Source: Synechococcus sp. RS9909 (GTDB lineage: Bacteria; Cyanobacteriota; Cyanobacteriia; PCC-6307; Cyanobiaceae). From it: 64,000 bases of DNA. Numbering within the stretch: the stretch's first letter is position 1; every line of letters begins with the position of its first letter. Position numbers and translations under genes: made by a program. The DNA is taken from positions 186,001 through 250,000 of the forward strand of contig NZ_CP047943.1 of the NCBI RefSeq assembly GCF_014279595.1. Reading direction: 5' to 3'. Under the pieces are notes generated by a model. It had not been told where the DNA came from and searched no databases. It was given only the letters and a program-made list of their open reading frames with translations. Of the stretch, positions 45,809-55,522 are shown piece by piece.

Positions 45809-47634
45809 TGCCACTCGACCAGCCCGACACTATATGCTTAGTAACATCTATCCAGGATGTTCCATTAGATTTAATTCGTGCAGAAAGTACCCTAGTTGTA
45901 ACAATTGGTTTTGAAGCTTATGCTTATGTTATTCGCCAAGGTGTTGAAGCTATTGATCTAGAGTCCACTATTTTCCCTTCTAAAATTGAAGAGTCAAAGG
46001 TTTTAAGCTTTGAAGCTGCAGCCGCTTTTGCCTCGGAATTTTTACAGAATCGAAATTTACCTATCCATGATCAAGACAATTTATTTTCTCTGCCAATTAT
46101 TTATGAGCTTGCATATACCTATGAATCTTCATTCAATTTAATAAAGGGATTAGGGATTCTTCTTCAAAAACATAAAACAATTACCAAAATTTATCTTTCC
46201 TCTCAACCAAAGGTGCCTTGCTTTCGTGCAGGACCCTATCCAACATCAAGTGCACTTTCAAGCTTTTCTTACCATGTATTAATTCCTTATTTGCTCGATA
46301 AGAACATTCATTTTTTATATTTCCCAATACAAGAGAAACCATTTCTTCGCTCTGCCCGACAATTCCTCTCTTTGCATATTAAGAATTACCTCAAAAATTC
46401 AATTGGAATTATCTCTGCGTTTGTTTCTTTTATTGGCCTCCTTCGTCTTGCTATTTGTCGGAAAAAATGTTCATTTATTGTCGACAAATCAACTATTAGA
46501 TTTCATGACTATTGCTTGATCGAAGAGGTTAATAAATGTTGTGATTCTGATGACATTATTTCGTTAAACTCAAGCAACTATTTATTATCCTTACTTGCCG
46601 ATATTTGTTATTTCTTTAGACGCTCTACGTATGAGACCGAGATCCTTCATGCTTTGCGTGAATGTAGCTCAAAGTCCAATACTAACAGTTGTTATAAATA
46701 CATATTTTCTGAATTTACAAGTTATCAGTATACTCCTTATTATCGCGAGTATATTAAATCAAAATTGTTTTCATGGTTTATTCTTGTATTAGTAAGATTT
46801 TTACATGCATCAACTTTCATTACTGGTCATTGTTTGTTCACCCGCGAGGCATTTAGTGCTTTGATTCTAAGGTCAAGGCATATATTAACATATTGTTTCC
46901 GTGAGGGCGGTATTCATACTGAACTCACGCAAAAATTTGCGGTCCCGGATGTAGTTAATGTCAGTTTTGTCTGGGATGATGTCCAAAAGCCTTCTCAAAA
47001 TGCTTTTGCTAATTGTGATAATCCTACGCAATATATATCAATTGGTATCCCTGACATATTCAAAACTGCCAAGACTTCAACCTCCCAAAAGCCCAAATAT
47101 TTTACTAGTAAGAAAAAAGTTCTAATTCTTACATCTAACTTTTCAACTTTTCTTACGTCAGTAAACAATAAATCGATAAATCATTATTCTCAATGGTTAG
47201 ATGTTTTAACTTTTGTCGAGATGCATCCAGAGGTTGATTTTGTAATAAGACCTCATCCTTCATTTGATTATTTATCTTTCTATTTAACTGGACTGCCTAG
47301 CTTTAGCAATTTACTTATTAGTAGAAATAATACCCTGCTTGAGGATTATATAGATACATGTCTGGTTATTCTCTTGTCCTATCCAACTACAGCATCTATG
47401 CCTTCTATCTTGACAGGTTTACCGTGTTTGTTATATACAAAAGATTTTAATCCATTGCATTCTTTACATAACTATTCTTTTTTCCCGACCTCGTGTGTTG
47501 TTAGTAGCAGAAAAGATTTTATTTTGGCTGCTGATCGCTTCCTAAGCACAAATGTAAAGTTCAATTATTCAGTTTACTCAAATTTCAACTTAAGGCAAGA
47601 GTGTGTTTCGCTCATTCCTTTCTTTCAGCTCTGA
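45808..47634 (+). CDS. Large putative GT-B glycosyltransferase
   Basis: A 608-residue AT-rich gene product. The first 190 residues are mixed and of unknown fold; a membrane-like segment lies near residue 195-215 and a second near 315-330. The last 190 residues have a GT-B look: KKVLILTSNFSTFL, EMHPEVDFVIRPHPSFDYLS (the RPHP phrase of capsule and CDP-glycerol-type transferases) and YPTTASMPSILTGLPCLLY. So a transferase is likely, but neither sugar nor family is certain. Start ATG overlaps the gmd stop. Confidence 0.55.
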   Translation: MPLDQPDTICLVTSIQDVPLDLIRAESTLVVTIGFEAYAYVIRQGVEAIDLESTIFPSKIEESKVLSFEAAAAFASEFLQNRNLPIHDQDNLFSLPIIYELAYTYESSFNLIKGLGILLQKHKTITKIYLSSQPKVPCFRAGPYPTSSALSSFSYHVLIPYLLDKNIHFLYFPIQEKPFLRSARQFLSLHIKNYLKNSIGIISAFVSFIGLLRLAICRKKCSFIVDKSTIRFHDYCLIEEVNKCCDSDDIISLNSSNYLLSLLADICYFFRRSTYETEILHALRECSSKSNTNSCYKYIFSEFTSYQYTPYYREYIKSKLFSWFILVLVRFLHASTFITGHCLFTREAFSALILRSRHILTYCFREGGIHTELTQKFAVPDVVNVSFVWDDVQKPSQNAFANCDNPTQYISIGIPDIFKTAKTSTSQKPKYFTSKKKVLILTSNFSTFLTSVNNKSINHYSQWLDVLTFVEMHPEVDFVIRPHPSFDYLSFYLTGLPSFSNLLISRNNTLLEDYIDTCLVILLSYPTTASMPSILTGLPCLLYTKDFNPLHSLHNYSFFPTSCVVSSRKDFILAADRFLSTNVKFNYSVYSNFNLRQECVSLIPFFQL

Positions 47635-47732
47635 AATATGTTGTATTGTTTCTAGATGTTTGGCGTTACCTGAAAATATTTGAAGCATGACTCCCTTTAT
47701 ACGCATTTTCTAAGCCCAAACATTTAATTATT

Positions 47733-48701
47733 ATGAATCATATGCTAGACATAGTCATTATTAATTATAATTCTGATAAATTAACTACGGCACTTTGCGA
47801 TAAGATCTTTTCTTTCCAATTGCCTTTTTTGGATAAAATAATAATCATTGATAATGATAGTGATTTGTCCCGTGACTTCAGCTTTTCATTTCAGAATAAA
47901 AATATCGTTGTCAAGCACCTTTGCTCAAATATTGGCTTTGCCAGAGCCTGTAATTACGCCTTCTCAAGCATAGTAACTAGTTTTTATTGTCTTCTTCTAA
48001 ATCCTGACATAGAGATTACAAAAAAATCACTTGCTTCTTGTTATCAAACACTTGAGGCTAATCCTGCATTAGCCGCTATCTCACCTCTTATCCTTAATTC
48101 TGACCATTCAATACAACATCCTCCTTATTATTCCTTTCCCTCTGTATTCACTGAGATTAAGGCGTCGCTACTAGGTCGCAGAAAAGCTTACTTCAACAAC
48201 TATTCTTTTAATAAAACAAATCCAATATTAGATGTTAAGCATATCTGCGGATGTTTTATGATGTTGAATACTTCTTTCATTAAGGGTAAATTATTCAATC
48301 ATAATTTGCCTTTTTCCTATGAGGATTTAGATCTATGTAAACGCTTATCATTTTCACCAGGCCATGTAGCTCTCCTTGCAAGCACCTCTGTTATTCACCA
48401 TGGAGGATTAAGTTCTGGTACTAGCCCCAATAAGAAGGTTATATGGGGAATTATTCACAGTAGATTAATGTATTATTCAATGCACTCCTCAAGAGTGGAG
48501 TACTGCATCTTAATCCTGTATTACATTTTATTTTATTTTCTTAAGCTAGGTATTCTATGTATGCAATTCTGTATTCAATTAGCTGCTTTCTCTTTCATTA
48601 ATTCCACTTTTCCTCCCAAAAAACATATTTCTGCAACTTTCTTGCAATTGCAGGGGCTAGTCATGTATTTATCAGGTTCATCTATTGACTTTTTTAAATG
48701 A
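47733..48701 (+). CDS. Glycosyltransferase family 2, rhamnosyltransferase-like
   Basis: A 322-residue GT2 enzyme. LDIVIINYNSDKLTTALC, IIIDNDSDLSRDF, LCSNIGFARACNYAF and LLLNPDIEITKKSL are the conserved motifs of WbbL-type rhamnosyltransferases; YEDLDLCKRL is the ED-x-DLC acceptor motif. A C-terminal hydrophobic segment (about residues 255-285) may anchor it. ATG at 47733 or at 47742. A 98-base gap separates it from the previous gene. With rml genes in the window, dTDP-rhamnose as donor is possible. Confidence 0.85.
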   Translation: MNHMLDIVIINYNSDKLTTALCDKIFSFQLPFLDKIIIIDNDSDLSRDFSFSFQNKNIVVKHLCSNIGFARACNYAFSSIVTSFYCLLLNPDIEITKKSLASCYQTLEANPALAAISPLILNSDHSIQHPPYYSFPSVFTEIKASLLGRRKAYFNNYSFNKTNPILDVKHICGCFMMLNTSFIKGKLFNHNLPFSYEDLDLCKRLSFSPGHVALLASTSVIHHGGLSSGTSPNKKVIWGIIHSRLMYYSMHSSRVEYCILILYYILFYFLKLGILCMQFCIQLAAFSFINSTFPPKKHISATFLQLQGLVMYLSGSSIDFFK

Positions 48702-49795
48702 TCATAGCTGACTTTTGTTCAACAGGCATTTCCCATAGGGAGTTTAATACGGCCTTTGTTTATTATTTGCACAAAACTCATTCTATCCGTACATGCTTTT
48801 TAGAAAGTACTCACATTTCTCAAATCCTTCGTGATCCGTTATATCAATCGTCACCATTCAAGGTGATATCATTTTCCCAAAACCCTTCATTAGCTAGTCA
48901 ATTTTTGAATGTTCTACGAGTTTTCTTTCATGCTCGTAATGTCGCCTCTCCTGTCTATATTCTCAACATTTCCCCATTTTTACTTCCTTTTTGCCGCCTT
49001 CTTGCTAGTTTTTTTTTATTGGAAGTATCTTTTCTGGCACATTCTCTTTACGACGACCTAGCTAAACTGTCGTCCAATAATTTCAACCTTAGAGATATTA
49101 CATACAAGTCTATACTATTCTTGATACCATACAAACATTTTAAAGTTATTTTTATTGGTATTCATACAAGCCAAAATATTCCCCAATTGAAGCTACCTTC
49201 TAATTCTTGGCAAGTCTTGCCTTTCCCTTTTGCTGATTATAGTTCACGTATACCTACTCTTTTTGTTTCTAAGCATAGTTCCTTTGATCGCGTACCATTC
49301 TTAGTAGGATGTCCTGGTTTTAATTCTTCTGCTTATTTAAACAATCGCAAATTTATTGTTAATTCAATCTCTACTTCTTCTAAAGTCCTTGCTGATAATT
49401 GCATTATTATTCCATTTGGAGGCTATAACTTAAAACATCCTACGACAAAGTCCGCATCAATTAATTCTCTCCTAGAGAGCCTTCCTTCTGATTATCACGA
49501 ATTATTTAATTCTTGCCAACTAATACTTTTTCCTTCTAGAATTAGTCATCAATACACTTATAGTTTTAGCGCTTCCTTTGCAGATGCAATTGCGCACGGT
49601 AAGCCTTTGATACTCAAACCTAATATTTTGACTAATTATTACGAAGAAAGATTTGGTCCCTTTTATATTAGTTTATCTGATATTTCAGGCAAGATATCAT
49701 CCTTTTCGCTACCTTCAGTCTCAAAATTAGATTTAATGAAGTCTAATATTCTTGATTTAAAATCATACCTTATTTCTCAATCATCTCCCAAGTGA
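48698..49795 (+). CDS. Putative GT-B glycosyltransferase, divergent
   Basis: A 365-residue AT-rich gene product. The C-terminal half has LFPSRISHQYTYSFSASFADAIAHGKPLILKP, a donor-binding region in GT-B style (acidic residues replaced, then a small residue and IAHGKPLI). The N-terminal half has several strands and a hydrophobic stretch FCRLLASFFLLEVSFLA. I cannot assign a family. It overlaps its neighbours on both sides (ATGA and GTGA), so the genes are co-translated. Confidence 0.5.
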   Translation: MIIADFCSTGISHREFNTAFVYYLHKTHSIRTCFLESTHISQILRDPLYQSSPFKVISFSQNPSLASQFLNVLRVFFHARNVASPVYILNISPFLLPFCRLLASFFLLEVSFLAHSLYDDLAKLSSNNFNLRDITYKSILFLIPYKHFKVIFIGIHTSQNIPQLKLPSNSWQVLPFPFADYSSRIPTLFVSKHSSFDRVPFLVGCPGFNSSAYLNNRKFIVNSISTSSKVLADNCIIIPFGGYNLKHPTTKSASINSLLESLPSDYHELFNSCQLILFPSRISHQYTYSFSASFADAIAHGKPLILKPNILTNYYEERFGPFYISLSDISGKISSFSLPSVSKLDLMKSNILDLKSYLISQSSPK

Positions 49796-50766
49796 TTCCA
49801 CCTAAATCAGCCCTGATTACTGGCTTTAGAGGTCAAGATTCGACAATCATAATATCCACTTTACTTCAATCTGGTTATAACATAACCGCTCTATCTCGTT
49901 CCCCATCCACTGATCCCATCCACTCCAATATTTCCCTGAAGGTCATTAACCCCTTAGCTGAAAATTTTCGATCAGATCTTGAGAGTCTTTTTCAATCTCA
50001 TTCTTATGATCTAATATTGCATCTTGCATCTGCCAACCACTCTTCAGAGCAACCTTCAGATGCGATTTCTGTTTTATATCACTCTAATATCTTATACACA
50101 GAATATATTCTTGAGTTTGCGTTCAAATATAGCCCAAATTCTAAAGTATTTATTGCTGGTTCCCTCCACCAGTTTACTAATAATACCGAAGAAGTTATTT
50201 ATATAACAACAACATCAAAAGATTCACCCAGAAACCCCTACGGTTTGACTAAATGTTTTAATAGAGTTCAAGCCCATCATTATCGTCACTTAGGTCTTGA
50301 TGTCTTTTTTGGTATACTATTTAATCATGAAAGTATTTTTCATTCTTCGTCTTTTTTACTTCCCAAGCTTTGCAAGCATGCTGCTTCAATAAATTTCTAT
50401 AATGAAAACCCAGAGAGTGTTCAATGCCCGCCGAATTTGACAATTCGTGATATCCATGCGTGTGTCGATTGGTCTGATGCTCAAGATATTTGTAGCGATA
50501 TCTTAAGTGTATTGCTAGAAGAAATGCCCGGAGAGTATATTTTTGCCAGTAGTTATTTACATTCTGTATCTAATATTGTCAATTTACTAACAGAACGATA
50601 CTGCTTCAACTTTTCTGACTATATTATGTTAGCCGAGCCTGGTGCTTTCCCTTCTGGAGGCCCAATTACATGCACTTCCAGTCAATTGTTCATTACTAGG
50701 CCTGATCCTATTCCAGGTCTTATTGATACTCTTTACCGTCACTATCGTTCGTCTTTCATCCTCTAA
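49792..50766 (+). CDS. GMD/RMD-like SDR lacking the dehydratase glutamate
   Basis: A 324-residue nucleotide-sugar SDR. It starts ALITGFRGQDSTIIISTLL, the G-x2-GQD motif of GMD, and has NPYGLTKCFNRVQAHHYR (Tyr, Lys) and [10 protein letters not shown]. Where GMD has ASTSELFG this protein has AGSLHQF: threonine becomes serine and the catalytic glutamate becomes histidine. Without it, dehydration is unlikely, and the enzyme may instead reduce or epimerise the GMD product, as RMD does to form GDP-D-rhamnose. Start is GTG at 49792, overlapping the previous gene. Confidence 0.7.
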   Translation: MIPPKSALITGFRGQDSTIIISTLLQSGYNITALSRSPSTDPIHSNISLKVINPLAENFRSDLESLFQSHSYDLILHLASANHSSEQPSDAISVLYHSNILYTEYILEFAFKYSPNSKVFIAGSLHQFTNNTEEVIYITTTSKDSPRNPYGLTKCFNRVQAHHYRHLGLDVFFGILFNHESIFHSSSFLLPKLCKHAASINFYNENPESVQCPPNLTIRDIHACVDWSDAQDICSDILSVLLEEMPGEYIFASSYLHSVSNIVNLLTERYCFNFSDYIMLAEPGAFPSGGPITCTSSQLFITRPDPIPGLIDTLYRHYRSSFIL

Positions 50767-50768
50767 CT

Positions 50769-52008
50769 ATGGCTTCATTCTCTACACCTCTAACTTCTTG
50801 CCGTATTCCAGGTGACACTAATCTTCATAAAATTCTTGACCCTTGGTAATCAGCATATGTCGGGATATTTTCCTCATAATGTAGATGATTATGTACACTC
50901 TGGGCCACTTCAACTTGTTTGGTCAGAGACTAGTGGACTTTGTCAACTAGGTCATTCTTTTTCAAGCGATTATATGTATGGAGATAATTATGGTTATCGC
51001 TCTGGGCTAAATGCTTCTATGGTCCAACATTTACAAGATATAGCTCGTTCCCTTGAAGCTCTTTCTGATTTGCAGAATGGTGACTATGTTTTAGATATCG
51101 GCAGAAATGATGCGACATTTCTGAATTCTTTCTCTGTTCTTAATCTTAACAAGTTTGGAATTGATCCCAGCGCTAGGAAGTTCCAATCCTTTTATAAAGC
51201 TGATCCAATCCTTTGTGATTGCTTCTTTTCCGCTGATCAATATTTCGCCGTTGCGTCAAAGCCTTCTAAACTTATTACATCGATTGCGATGTTTTACGAC
51301 TTAAATGATCCAATTGAATTTGCCAAAGATATCAAAAAAATGCTTGCACATAAACGGCATTTGGCATTTCGAGCAATCTTACTTGCCTGCCATGCTCAAA
51401 ATGAACTCATATGATACTATTTGTCATGAGCACTATGAATATTACACTCTCCACGATATCATTTATATTTTAGAGTCAGCAGGTCTTCAAGTTATTGATG
51501 TTTCATTTAATAATATCAATGGTGGTAGCTTTGCCGTTTCAGCTACTCACGAGGATAATGCACATTTCAAAACTTCTAAGTCTGTCTCTGATACTCTGTG
51601 TTTGAGAAAAAGAATCTCTTTACATCTATAGATCCACTTTTAGCTTTTGCTGAGCGCACAAGCAATCTGAAGGAATCATTAATCTCTACCTTGCAGTGTT
51701 TGAAGTCTGAGGGGGCATTTATTCTTGGTTATGGAGCCTCTACCAAAGTCAATGTTACTCTTCAATATTGTGACATTAATATTTCTGTTTTAGATGCTAT
51801 TGTAGGAGTAAATCCTTTCAAGTTCGGCAAACTTACTCCAGGATCTTTTATTCCCATTGTATCGTCTGATTCTATCGGTGAGTATAATCCTGACTATTTT
51901 TTGCTGCTTCCCTGGCACTTTAAGGATTTCATCTTGGCACGTGAGAAAATGTATCTTGATGGCAAGGTGAAGTTTATCATCCCTTTCCCCGAAGTTCATA
52001 TACTATGA
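50769..52008 (+). pseudogene. Sugar C-methyltransferase-like gene, three frameshifts
   Basis: Three frames carry one protein in order. It begins LTSCRIPGDTNLHKILD (a zinc-binding N-terminus that normally reads C-x2-C; the second Cys is Pro), then after a shift near 50848 reads LGNQHMSGYFP, LQLVWSETSGLCQLGHSF, YVLDIGRNDATFL (SAM motif, normally GxNDG). A second shift near 51345 gives HFEQSYLPAMLKMNSYDTICHEH, and a third near 51600 gives LGYGASTKVNVTLQYC to the stop at 52006. This is the layout of NDP-hexose C-methyltransferases. Sequencing errors in AT-rich runs cannot be excluded. Confidence 0.75.
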
Positions 52009-53141
52009 TCAATTCTCCTCTCTCAGTTGTCTGTAGAACCTCAAATTTGCGCTCTGATTCTCGTGCTCAAAGAATTGTTCTTTCTCAGCTGAGTTCTCAT
52101 CGTGTTACGTATTTTGGTCTTACAAGAGGCCAAGGTGAACATTTTCTGTGGTCACCAGAGAGGCATTTCTCTCACAAACTCACCTATAGACTGCTCAGTT
52201 CTCCCGGACATGGTGGTGGCTACACCATTATATGGCGGCTTCTTTTTCTTCAACTGAATATCTGCTTTTACCTCCTTAAGAATAGGTCACGGTTGGTAAA
52301 TGTTATTTGCTGTGATCTTGACTCAGCATTTCTACCTTCGCTGATTTGCTGTTTTCTTCGAATTAATTTTATATACGATGTTTTCGATTTCACATTTGCC
52401 TCCCGTGTGCCATCTTCACCTCATTTTTTCTCAAAGTTTCTCAAAGGAGTTTTTTCTCTTCTTGAATTATTAGTCTGTTTAGTCTCAAAAAAAATTATAT
52501 TGCCTACATCTTCAAGACTCGAGCAGTTGCCTGGTTTGCACAAATTCAGCCATAAGGTTTCTGTTGTTCCTAATTCACCTTGTGTTGACCAACTCACAAT
52601 TAAAGAACCTGAGGCCTCTAAAATCAATACCTTTTACTTTAGCTTACGACACAAATATAAAATAATCATTACTTATGTTGGCACTTTACAACATCATCGT
52701 AATCTAGATTGGTTGTTAAACGCTGTTGCTTCTTTAGATAACGTTTGTGTCGTGGTAGCGGGAACAGGCCCGCTTTATTCTTTTTTCAGGGATTCTAAAC
52801 AAAAAAATATGTTTTTCCGAGGTCAAGTAATTTATAATCACGCTTTACATATGTATCATCTCTCTGATTTTATGTTTGCTGGATATACTCTAAATGATTC
52901 AAATAATTTTTACGCGGCTCCGAATAAGTTATGGGAGTCTGTTTGTCTGCGTAAAAGGCTACTTCTAAATTCATCTTACATTAAATCAAATATTCCTTAC
53001 GCTGACCATTCCTTGCTCTCTCTCTATTCATCTCAGGATCATCTGAGATGTATCATCTCTAATAGTTCAACCTCGAGTTATTCAAATGTTAATTATGATC
53101 CTCGCTTTGTTTCGGATTCCTATTTTCACAATTACTCTTGA
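52005..53141 (+). CDS. Glycosyltransferase, GT4-like
   Basis: A 378-residue GT-B enzyme. The linker KVSVVPNSPCVDQL precedes a second domain with KIIITYVGTLQHHRNLDWLL, VVVAGTGPLYSFF and NNFYAAPNKLWESVCLRKRLLLNS, in place of the usual E-x7-E motif. The N-terminal domain has VYD-type segment FIYDVFDFTFASR. It starts with ATGA overlapping the broken methyltransferase stop, so its translation may once have depended on that gene. Sugar unknown. Confidence 0.75.
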   Translation: MINSPLSVVCRTSNLRSDSRAQRIVLSQLSSHRVTYFGLTRGQGEHFLWSPERHFSHKLTYRLLSSPGHGGGYTIIWRLLFLQLNICFYLLKNRSRLVNVICCDLDSAFLPSLICCFLRINFIYDVFDFTFASRVPSSPHFFSKFLKGVFSLLELLVCLVSKKIILPTSSRLEQLPGLHKFSHKVSVVPNSPCVDQLTIKEPEASKINTFYFSLRHKYKIIITYVGTLQHHRNLDWLLNAVASLDNVCVVVAGTGPLYSFFRDSKQKNMFFRGQVIYNHALHMYHLSDFMFAGYTLNDSNNFYAAPNKLWESVCLRKRLLLNSSYIKSNIPYADHSLLSLYSSQDHLRCIISNSSTSSYSNVNYDPRFVSDSYFHNYS

Positions 53142-53277
53142 TTGATTTTGCAAAATTACATTTTTTTAATGTAATGTTTCTCCCTGGCTTTTCTTCTTTC
53201 ATTCACTTTTTCTTCTTCCTATTGTTCTTAATCCTTTTTTCAATCGTTCCTTGCTGTGCTGCTGTACATATTAAACA
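53142..53277. other. Gap with a weak AT hairpin
   Basis: 136 bases between the GT4-like gene and the membrane protein. At 53155-53175 ATTACAT and ATGTAAT form a 7-base stem around a T-rich loop. The stem has little GC, so it is a weak terminator candidate at best. Nothing else is visible. Confidence 0.3.
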
Positions 53278-54384
53278 GTGAAAATTAAACCCCTCAATCC
53301 ATCATCTCTATTCATATCTCTTCTTTTTGCCCTTTCTTCTGTATTGTCTGCATATATTGTACTCTCATCAAACTCATTTTTTGCTGTAGCAGCTTCAGAA
53401 TCTGGCAACGATGCTAATTACTACCATCAGCTTGCTACCGGTGCCTCTATTGTTTCCGTCAATTTGTGGGGCGATTTTCTTGTATGGTTAGGTTCTATTG
53501 AGTTTTATAATCGTGGTGTAATTAGTTTCTTTCTACTTCTTCTCTATCTTACGATATCCTTCATCGCGCCACAATTAGCCTTCGTTGGCCTTCTACGTTC
53601 TATCAAGTCTGCCAGAAAAGTCAGACTGTGGAGTGGGATGCTGTCTTTAATTATACTCTTTTACCCTTCCCTCTTCATTTTCTCGTTGGATATATATCGC
53701 GACGTTTTGATGGTTTTCTTGTGCTTGATTATATTTGCTATTGTTTCTTATTTGCTTCAGTCTCCTTTTTCGCTTATTAAGATTTTCTTTCTTTTTAATT
53801 TCTTGTTGCTATCTTTTATCTTGTTTAAGCTCAGGCCTTATCTGGGCTTAGCTTCTATTATCCCATTATTCATTAAATACAGGTTGTTCGGTCATAGACT
53901 TTTTTACTTTTTCGGTTTTCTTGTAATATTTTTGCTTGCTTTTTTCATATCTGGATTTCTCGACCCCATACTTAATTATAGAGGTTCTGAAGGCTTCATT
54001 GTCGGTGGGTCTTCTTTTGGTATAACCCTCTTAAATCTTAACCCATTTTCTTTTTTTGGTTCATTTATTTTGTCATACATCTACCAAGTTTTCGGTCTGT
54101 ACTTTTCGAGCATCTCTTCTGTTTTTGTTTTTGCTGTTGAGACGCTCCCCTTTCTTTTTGCTTTTTCATTTGTTGTAAGGAAGCGCCATCTTTTGGACTC
54201 CTATTCTCTGTATCTTGTTTATTTCTTTGTTATATATACCGTTATTTTTGTATTGGGCAATGACAACTTGGGCACCGCTATCCGTTTGCGGATCCCTTCT
54301 TATCTTGCAGTTTATATAGTTTCATTGCGGCTTTACGCTTTAGACACTTATTTTAATCAATTGCGTTTACAATCTCACTCATAG
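53278..54384 (+). CDS. Polytopic membrane protein, Wzy-like polymerase candidate
   Basis: A 368-residue hydrophobic protein with about ten membrane segments and short loops, as seen in O-antigen polymerases, which are poorly conserved in sequence. It has a long periplasmic-side segment near residues 40-65 (SESGNDANYYHQLATGA) and a conserved-looking LGTAIRLRIPSYLAVYIVSL near the end; a late arginine-rich loop of this kind is common in Wzy. Start GTG at 53278. Position among transferases in the AT-rich island supports this call, but it is by topology only. Confidence 0.55.
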   Translation: MKIKPLNPSSLFISLLFALSSVLSAYIVLSSNSFFAVAASESGNDANYYHQLATGASIVSVNLWGDFLVWLGSIEFYNRGVISFFLLLLYLTISFIAPQLAFVGLLRSIKSARKVRLWSGMLSLIILFYPSLFIFSLDIYRDVLMVFLCLIIFAIVSYLLQSPFSLIKIFFLFNFLLLSFILFKLRPYLGLASIIPLFIKYRLFGHRLFYFFGFLVIFLLAFFISGFLDPILNYRGSEGFIVGGSSFGITLLNLNPFSFFGSFILSYIYQVFGLYFSSISSVFVFAVETLPFLFAFSFVVRKRHLLDSYSLYLVYFFVIYTVIFVLGNDNLGTAIRLRIPSYLAVYIVSLRLYALDTYFNQLRLQSHS

Positions 54385-54393
54385 TTTGACTCC

Positions 54394-55515
54394 ATGGCTT
54401 TAATTGCGGTAATCACTTCCTTCTCTCCCTCTCTGGTTAATTTTCGTCTTGAGTTTCTTTCGCTTCTTGTTTCGAGAGGTCATCAAGTTATTGCAATCGC
54501 ACCTCAAATTGATTCTGATACTCGCTCCAAGCTTGAATTAATTTCAGTTGATTTGGCTCAATTTCCTTTATCAAGAGCTGGTTTTAATCCTTTTGACGAT
54601 ATTCGCTCACTTATATCATTGATCTCGCTTCTACAACGTTTCAAGCCTGATGTCTGCTTGTCATATTTTGTTAAACCTGTCATATATGGTTCAATTGCTG
54701 CAAAGTTTGTTGCCGTTCCCAAAATATTTGCGCTCATTGAAGGCCTAGGAGATGTTTATACTGATTCACCTTTTGCTCATCCGTGGGCTAAGCTTACTAG
54801 AGTTCTGGTGAATTTTCTCTATAAGTTTGCCCTTTTGGATCTCAACCGCGTCATTTTCTTGAACAAGGACGACTCAGAGCAGTTTATTGCTGGCGGCATT
54901 ATTTCACGCCCACAATCTTTTGTCCTTGGCGCTATTGGTGTTGATCTAGATTATTTTAGTCCTCCAGATCTGCCTGTTTCTGCTCCTGTTTTTACGATGA
55001 TTGCTCGTCTTGTTAGAGAGAAAGGAGTTGAAGACTTTTTAAATGCCGCAAGAATTGTTAAGGCTCAATATCCTGATGCTTTCTTTTATCTTTTGGGTGG
55101 GCTTGATGATCAGAAAAAATCTTTTACTAACTATGATTTATGTCGTTGGAAGAGTGAAGGTATAGTATCTTTTCCTGGCCATGTAAATGTTAAGCACTTT
55201 CTTTATCAAACAGGTGTTTTTGTTTTGCCTTCTTATTATCGTGAAGGTGTACCTCGCAGTATTCAGGAGGCTATGGCTGTCGGATTGCCGGTCATTACAA
55301 CAGATGTCCCCGGTTGCCGAGATACCGTTGTTGACGGATTGAATGGATTTTTGGTACCAGCTCACAATCCCGTTTCCTTGGCCCAGGCGATGATCAAATT
55401 TATCATCTCTCCTGAGATGATTGTTAAAATGGGCAGAGAGAGTAGGCGAATTGCAAGTCTTCGCTATAATGTTCATGAGGTCAATCAGCGACTCTGCAGT
55501 TTAATTGATTTGTGA
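54394..55515 (+). CDS. Glycosyltransferase, GT4, PglA-like
   Basis: A 373-residue GT4 enzyme. It reads ITSFSPSLVNFRLEFLSLLVSRGHQV at the start, LSYFVKPVIYGSIAAKF, ALIEGLGDVYTD, then FVLGAIGVDLDYFSPP as the linker, MIARLVREKGVEDFLNAARI and SYYREGVPRSIQEAMAVGLPVITTD with the E-x7-E motif (REGVPRSIQEA). The N-terminal phrases resemble PglA and related N-acetylgalactosaminyl transferases that add the second sugar after a bacillosamine-type primer. The pglC-like gene follows directly, which fits that role. Donor is inferred. Confidence 0.82.
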   Translation: MALIAVITSFSPSLVNFRLEFLSLLVSRGHQVIAIAPQIDSDTRSKLELISVDLAQFPLSRAGFNPFDDIRSLISLISLLQRFKPDVCLSYFVKPVIYGSIAAKFVAVPKIFALIEGLGDVYTDSPFAHPWAKLTRVLVNFLYKFALLDLNRVIFLNKDDSEQFIAGGIISRPQSFVLGAIGVDLDYFSPPDLPVSAPVFTMIARLVREKGVEDFLNAARIVKAQYPDAFFYLLGGLDDQKKSFTNYDLCRWKSEGIVSFPGHVNVKHFLYQTGVFVLPSYYREGVPRSIQEAMAVGLPVITTDVPGCRDTVVDGLNGFLVPAHNPVSLAQAMIKFIISPEMIVKMGRESRRIASLRYNVHEVNQRLCSLIDL

Positions 55516-55522
55516 TCTTGAA

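Noticed and set aside
53155-53175. AT hairpin as terminator or riboswitch
   Set aside because: Weak stem in AT-rich sequence; such stems are expected by chance here.
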